From: Schlesneria paludicola DSM 18645
GTDB lineage: Bacteria > Planctomycetota > Planctomycetia > Planctomycetales > Planctomycetaceae
Length of the DNA stretch: 64,000 nucleotides
NCBI GenBank assembly: GCA_945876035.1
Contig: CAMCMU010000010.1
Coordinates: 52,622-116,621 of the forward strand
Direction: 5' to 3'
Part shown: piece by piece, positions 58,690-64,000 of the stretch
Layout of the letters: every line of letters begins with the position of its first letter
Position numbering within the stretch: position 1 is the stretch's first letter
Position numbers and translations under genes: made by a program
Notes under the pieces: generated by a model
Databases searched by the model: none
Told to the model about the DNA's origin: nothing
The model's input: the letters and a program-made list of their open reading frames with translations, nothing else

Positions 58690-61101
58690 ATGCAAGACTA
58701 CGAAAAACTGGGCGTGTTCTATCTCGGCAAACGATTCAATCTCGATACAAAACAGGTCGAGGACGAGTTGCTGTTGTACGACTCAAAGGATCTCACGACC
58801 CATGCGGTATGCGTCGGTATGACGGGGAGCGGCAAAACGGGGCTCTGTCTCTCGCTTTTGGAAGAGGCCGCGATCGATGGCATTCCTGCGATCTGCATCG
58901 ATCCCAAGTGAGATCTCGGCAATTTGATGTTGGCCTTTCCCGATCTGAAACCTGCCGATTTTCGGCCGTGGTTCGATCCGGCTGACGCGCCGCGCGCCGG
59001 ACTGACTCCCGAAGAGTACTCCGCAAAAATGGCGAATGTCTGGAGGAATGGTCTTTCCGAATGGGGCCAGTCGCCCGAGCGCATTGCCAAGTTTCGCGAT
59101 GCGGTTGATATTTCGATCTATACCCCGGCGAGCAATGTCGGGTTGCCGATGACGGTTCTCAAGTCGTTCAACGTGCCGGGTCAGGCAACACTTCAGAACA
59201 ATGACGCCATGCGGGAACGCGTCTCAGCGGCGGCAGCCGGTCTGCTGGCTTTGCTGGGGATCGATGCGGATCCGCTGCAGAGCAGAGAGCACATTCGGTT
59301 AGCCACGATTCTTGACCGATCTGGGCGTGACGGGAAAGACGTTGAGTTTGGCAGGTTGATTCGGCTGATTCAAAAGCCGAATTTCGACAAAGTCGGATTC
59401 ATGGACGTTGAAAGTTTCTATCCGTCAAAGGAGCGATTCTCGTTGGCGATGAGCCTGAACAATCTCATCGCCTCGCCCGGCTTTGCCGCATAGATGGAAG
59501 GCGAACCGCTCGACATTCAGCGACTGTTTTCTACCGCCGAAGGAAATCCGCGATTGACGATTCTGTCCATCGCACATCTGACCGACCGCGAACGGATGTT
59601 CTTCGTGACGATCCTGTTGAACGAGATGATCGCCTGGATGCGAAATCAATCGGGGACATCGAGCTTGCGGGCACTTCTGTACAGGGATGATGTGTTTGGT
59701 TACTTCCCTCCGACGGCAAATCCACCGACAAAAGTACCGATGTTGGCGTTATTAAAGCAGGCTCGCGCATTCGGACTGGGTGTGGTTCTCGCCACACAAA
59801 ACCCCGTCGATATCGACTACAAGGGCCTTTCGAATGCGGGGACTTGGTTCCTCGGTCGCCTGCAAACCGAGCGAGACAAGACGCGAGTTCTCGAAGGGTT
59901 GGAAGGGGCCTCTGCCGCGGCGGGAGCGGCGTTTGATCGAGCTAAAATGAAACGCATTCTGGCCGGGCTCCAGAGCTGAGTGTTTCTGATGAACAACGTT
60001 CATGAGGATGAGCCTGTCGTGTTCCAATCTCGATGGGCACTTTGCTATTTGCGAGGTCCGATCAGTCGGGAACAGATTTCGCTTCTCATGGTGAACAAAA
60101 AAATTGATTCCAACGTCGAACGGGCCGGCAGTCACCTCGCTGGCCGTTGACTCACGCGTCGGTGCGCAACCGGTACTTGCCCCCGGTATCCGCGAAACGT
60201 TTGTGACTCGACAAGGTTCACTCCTCGGTAATGCGACGCTCCGATATCGGCCGGGATTGCTGGCGACTGCGAGATTGAGATTTCACCAGGCAAGTATTGG
60301 AATCGATGAGCTAGAAGACCGCACGATCGTGCTTCCAGTTGTCGAAGAGGTGTGCCTCACGGTTTGGGATCAGGCGAGCATCTCCGCCGCAGCGGAACCG
60401 GATCAGGAAAACCATCCCGAAGAAGGGGGTGTGTTCGGTTCACTGCCGGCAGAACTCAACCGCGTGAAGACTTTTCTGACCTACAATTGGCGCTCAAGGA
60501 TCATCTCTATCGAACGCAAAAGTTGCGATTGTCGAACCGCCCCGAACTGAAGGAGGTCTCAACGCCCGGAGAGTCCGAAGGCGATTTTCGCATTCGAATC
60601 ACGCACCGAGTTAAAGAAATTCGCGATTTGCAGGTGGAGAAACTGCGGGCGAAATTTGTACCCAAGCTGGCAATCTTGCAGGAAAAATTACGCAAGGCCT
60701 CTCAGCGAGTCGAAAAGGAAAAGATTCAAGCCAATTCACAGTCGATGGCTGCCGCCATTTCGTTCGGAACGTCGATTCTCGGTGCCGTGTTCGGACGGAA
60801 ACGGATGTCAGCGAACAATCTGGGGAAAGCCGCCACGACCGTTCTCTCGGCGGGTCGAGTCGCCGGGGCGCGGCAGGATGTGACACAGGCCGAAGAAACG
60901 GTCGGAGCCATTCAACAGCGTTTGGATGATCTCAATCGACAATTTGAATCGGATGCCCAAACGCTCCTTGACGGAGTCGCACCAGACCGTCTGAAGTTGG
61001 AGGCAATCAGCATCGCTCCGAAAAAGACCGAAATCAAAATCGTCCTCTGTTGGACGCCATGGACCGTTGACGTCACAGGAAATGCAACAGCCGTGTGGTG
61101 A
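58690..61101 (+). pseudogene. Broken HerA/DUF87-type ATP-binding protein
   Basis: The reading frame encodes a P-loop ATPase of the HerA/VirB4/FtsK-like group: Walker [19 protein letters not shown] near codon 42 and PAICIDPK near 66, then [20 protein letters not shown] and a sensor-like [10 protein letters not shown]. The frame is interrupted at TGA 58909-58911 (a Gly is expected), TAG 59491-59493 (a Trp is expected) and TGA 59977-59979 (an Arg is expected). It then shifts frame near 60100 and again near 60470. The last part is a coiled coil and a membrane-associated stretch (MAAAISFGTSILGAVFGRK). Between lesions the protein is well preserved, which suggests recent inactivation. An intact copy would have about 800 residues. 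Confidence 0.8.
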
Positions 61102-61335
61102 CGATCGGCAGCAGCATCACAACCGATTCGCGAGGCTCTGTTCGTCCACGACAATCGTGCGGAGGGTTCGGCGTGACTGCTCCGGTGTCAGGTCGGATCT
61201 CCACACGCGGCTTTGCCGACCGGCTTTGTGATCGGAGGCAACAGTCTGGACATTGGTTTGACGATCTTGCCCCATGCAAACGTGGCTCGAAGGTCCGCCA
61301 GAAACGAGAACCCTCCAGAAACGTTTTCCGAGGTC

Positions 61336-62274
61336 TCACTCAAGCAACTGCGCCTGATGCGGATTGCGGGACGTGTTGTCCAAATTCCGACCACTCTTTG
61401 CAGAGATCTTCCCTTTCTTGCGTCCGGCCTTTGGAGTTGCTGGAGCACTGACCTTTGGTTCTGCGGCTCCGTCCAAATTGTCTCCCGATTCGATTTTACT
61501 CAGACGGCTCAAACCACGTCTGATATATTCTTCACTGATGTCGAACGCAAGAAACTGGCGACCGAGCTTCTTGGCGACTGCGCAGGTTGTGCCGCTACCG
61601 CTGAACGGATCGAGGACAAGTTCAGCGGGATTCGAGCAGACTTTCGTGATCCGTCCCAGAAGTTGTTCAGGCATCTGGCATCCGTGAAATCCTTCTCGCT
61701 CTTTAAACGTCCCTGCGACTCGCGGGAAGTACCAAGTATCCTCTTCAGGGCTTAACCCGTCGGTCAAATCTTGTGGGCGAAGAATCCACGTGTCGTCCGG
61801 CAGGCGACCTGTCGCGTTGGCTCGTCGATCTGCGTAGACCATTTGCCGGGCTGACGGAACGGCAATGGCCGCACCGTTGAATGTGAACGTTTTCGAGTCC
61901 TTCACGAAGTAAAATAGGTGTGTATGCGAGCGGCTAAACTTAGACTTGCAGTTCACCCCAAATGTGTAGTACCAGATCACCCAGCTTCGGCAGTGAAAGC
62001 CGATCTCTTGGCTGAGTAGCTTCAGTTCTGCGGCATAATCGTCACCAATCGCGAGCCAGAATGATCCTGTTGGCTTCAGGACGCGATGGACTCCTGAAAT
62101 CCAGTCTCGTGACCAGTCGAGATACTCCTGTGGCGCCTTTCTGTCTTTGTAGATGTCGTACTTGTAGCCGATGTTGAATGGGGGATCGGCGAAAGCGACA
62201 TCAATGCAGCCCTGATCCAATTGCCGCATTCCTTCAATGCAGTCGAGTTGGTGAATCGTGTTGAGAGAAAGCAC
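61336..62274 (-). CDS. DNA methyltransferase (DPPF type, N6-adenine or N4-cytosine)
   Basis: The 312-residue protein has the catalytic motif IV early, [12 protein letters not shown] near residues 29-40, and SAM-binding motif I late, [20 protein letters not shown] near residues 219-238. This order is that of beta-class methyltransferases such as M.MboII and M.RsrI. The last 70 residues are a Lys/Ala/Pro-rich tail. A GTG start at 62274 is chosen because GGAGGT lies 6 bases upstream. No restriction endonuclease or specificity subunit gene is adjacent, so it looks like an orphan enzyme; the target cannot be told. Confidence 0.82.
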   Translation of the reverse strand: MLSLNTIHQLDCIEGMRQLDQGCIDVAFADPPFNIGYKYDIYKDRKAPQEYLDWSRDWISGVHRVLKPTGSFWLAIGDDYAAELKLLSQEIGFHCRSWVIWYYTFGVNCKSKFSRSHTHLFYFVKDSKTFTFNGAAIAVPSARQMVYADRRANATGRLPDDTWILRPQDLTDGLSPEEDTWYFPRVAGTFKEREGFHGCQMPEQLLGRITKVCSNPAELVLDPFSGSGTTCAVAKKLGRQFLAFDISEEYIRRGLSRLSKIESGDNLDGAAEPKVSAPATPKAGRKKGKISAKSGRNLDNTSRNPHQAQLLE

Positions 62275-62766
62275 CAAGCGACCTCCATGCGTGAGCGAAC
62301 AGAACCGAACAAATGGACACAGCCTCGACGTCCACTGACCCAAGGAGCGATCATATCGAGCCACGTGGTATCAATCGAGCCATGTCGTTCGCCAGTTCGA
62401 GGCCTCGATGCGACAGCCTTTGGACGACACCCCTCGGTCACTTCGGGTCTTAGAACGGCGGGGCTTTTCCGTCGCCGATGTTGACCAATCATGAACACGC
62501 ATCGTGTCGAGAGATCTCAGCCGACATTTCCCATTTGGGTTGAGCCGGGAGACGCGTTAGGCTCGCAATGACTCGCTTCTGAACATCGCGTCCCCCCCCT
62601 GTGTCGAGCGTGCGGGAATTTCTTGCCGGTTTTCCGACTCCGGACCCGGCCGAAATCCAGAACAGGGGGTCAACCGGAGCGTTTTCCAGCGTCAATCGCT
62701 GGTTCTGCGCAGACCTTCTCCATCGGGAACCTCGTGTTCTACTCTTTGATCCGCTCCCGAGTCACG
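62275..62766. other. Intergenic stretch bordering the transposase remnant
   Basis: About 490 bases lie between the methyltransferase start and the transposase stop. A short inverted repeat (ACAGGGGG against CCCCCTGT, near 62593-62670) occurs here. I could not identify a terminal inverted repeat of the element with confidence. Confidence 0.4.
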
Positions 62767-64000
62767 TCACGTGACCAACGGCGGCGGGATCGCCAGCCGC
62801 GCGATGCGATCCAGAATCGCAGCGAACAAGTTTCGCGTCACGGCCACCTCGGCCCGTTGGAAGAACACGTACTTTGCGTGCCGGGTGACCTTGGGCCCGA
62901 TTTTGATCAGCTTCTCCCGCAGTGTCGTCAGCGACCAGTGACGGACCGGTTTCGGCAGGGCCAGCCGCCGCAGGAAGTTGCCCCGGTTGTAGGCCAACGC
63001 GAAGAGCTGCAAGCGGGCTTGGTTGTCCCGGAATGTGCGGCAGGAAAGCTTCGTCCACTTCACCGCATTCTTGCCTTCCTTGATCCACTGCTCGGCCGTG
63101 CCGCGACCGTTGTAGAACTTGACCCTGTTCTTGGACCGCCAAGAGAGATTGGTCACGAGGTATCCCACGCGCGGGAATAGTTCGCCCCGGTGCCACTCAA
63201 TCTTGGCCACCACTCTCCGCGATTGATCCCAGGAACCGGCTGGGTAGCGGCAGCGGTGATAGAACACCTTGGGCTGGTGGGAGGGTCGTCCGACCGGTCG
63301 GGTGAGTCAATTCGCAATTTCCCGCTCCAAGATGTTTCGCGCGAACTCCACCACGGCGTTGGACTTCAGTCGGATCGTGTAGGAAAAATGCTCTGCTTCG
63401 AGGAAGGCGTAGAACTCGGGGATGGCAAACGCGGCGTCGCCGCGAAAGAACTTCGGGATGTTCAAGTGGCGATACCGCTCGATCACCGGCAACAGCACCC
63501 GCCGCCCGTATTTGGCGCTGGCCTTGTTGCCGCGCCGTAGCAGGACGCGTTCCCAATCGCCGAACGGGTTGAAGAGGAACAGCGGATGGTAGCACAGGCA
63601 TTCAAAGTGTCCGTTGTAAGCCGTCCCCTGTTGCCGACCGTAGGTCTCGCTGACCGAGCTGTCCATGTCGAGAATCCGTTGTTTGAGCAGCTTCCGCCGA
63701 TGGACCTGGTCAATCCACTGGCCGGAGAGCTTCATCAGCGCCGTCAGGTTGCACTGGGTGCTGAGTGTGTCGGTCTCGAATCGGCCGACCTCGCTGGTCG
63801 AGGCCGCATGCTTCTCCGGTTGGTTGGCTCGGCCGCCTACGACATGCCGCACGCGGGGTCAACGCACAACCGCTCGGCGTCGTTGACATCTTCATAACCG
63901 GCCAACCGGCTGTAAATCGACTGCCGCAACAGCGGTCAGAGGCCGTGCTGCGTGTTGCTCCCCAGGCGAGAATCGGTCAGCACGTCTGCGCCCATTTCCG
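62767..64000 (-). pseudogene. Degenerate IS1380-type transposase, partial at window edge
   Basis: On the minus strand the translation reads SIYSRLAGYEDVNDAERL, then STSEVGRFETDTL, LDMDSSVSETYGRQQGTAYN, HFSYTIRLKSN and TRPVGRPS, and finally RVVAKIEWHRGELFPRVGYL and TAEQWIKEGKNAVKWTKL. This is the order of an IS1380-family DDE transposase. A TGA interrupts the frame at 63307-63309, a frameshift lies near 63850, and another stop lies near 63950. The gene runs beyond the right edge. The copy is therefore inactive as read. Confidence 0.8.

Noticed and set aside
58909..59979. Reassigned or read-through stop codons in the ATPase gene
   Set aside because: TGA and TAG both end intact genes in this window, and frameshifts follow in the same gene, so simple decay explains the data better.
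1..64000. CRISPR array or rRNA operon
   Set aside because: No regularly spaced repeats with unique spacers and no rRNA-like conserved blocks were seen anywhere in the window.

Overview
The window looks like a chromosomal segment of a planctomycete (Planctomycetota). This rests on families that are abundant there: a TIGR03009 protein, a PSCyt/DUF1549/DUF1553 protein paired with a DUF1501 protein, two secreted TPR or DUF1570-like putative metalloproteases, a CsrA with a long tail, a planctomycete-style outer-membrane beta-barrel protein, and many secreted beta-propeller and lipoprotein genes. No ribosomal RNA, CRISPR array or intact mobile element is visible.

Layout. 0-7 kb: an HdeD-like membrane protein, a cupin, eroded remnants, a TIGR03009 protein, a ComEA-like HhH protein overlapping a methyltransferase, then (minus strand) a sulfite/nitrite reductase followed by a DUF2617 protein. 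7-11.6 kb is gene-poor and eroded: a long non-coding stretch with hairpins, a fragment of a gluconate-2-dehydrogenase subunit 3-like protein, a GH5 glycosidase frameshifted at a C10 run, and the C-terminal stub of a tyrosine integrase running into a tRNA-Arg(CCG). This looks like the scar of an integrated element. 11.9-19.7 kb: a secreted trypsin-like protease, a non-coding decayed stretch, an HExxH protein, GlnE carrying two internal ACT-like domains, and a hemolysin III family protein. 19.8-30.2 kb: a PilM/PilN-like plus PilO-like gene pair, a YkgJ-type cysteine-cluster protein, a YgfZ-like folate-binding protein, an S41 protease, CsrA and a Gfo/Idh/MocA oxidoreductase. 30.5-49 kb: two secreted beta-propeller proteins, a large TPR/HExxH protein, an MFS transporter, XerD, a triple-BON protein, lipoproteins, glycogen phosphorylase and PriA. 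49.7-58.3 kb: PSCyt and DUF1501, AroA, a beta-barrel protein, then a membrane-anchored RNase Sa/T1-like protein directly followed by a barstar-like protein. 58.7-64 kb: a HerA/DUF87-type ATPase gene broken by three nonsense codons and two frameshifts, an orphan DPPF DNA methyltransferase, and a degenerate IS1380-type transposase running off the right edge.

How genes work together. Much of the segment is housekeeping: nitrogen control (GlnE), sulfur assimilation (reductase), shikimate pathway (AroA), glycogen turnover (GlgP), replication restart (PriA), chromosome dimer resolution (XerD), Fe-S maintenance (YgfZ) and post-transcriptional control (CsrA). It is interleaved with planctomycete envelope proteins. 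The most system-like novelty is the RNase/barstar pair beside the ruined ATPase gene. All functions are inferred by reading the translations by eye; no database search was run.
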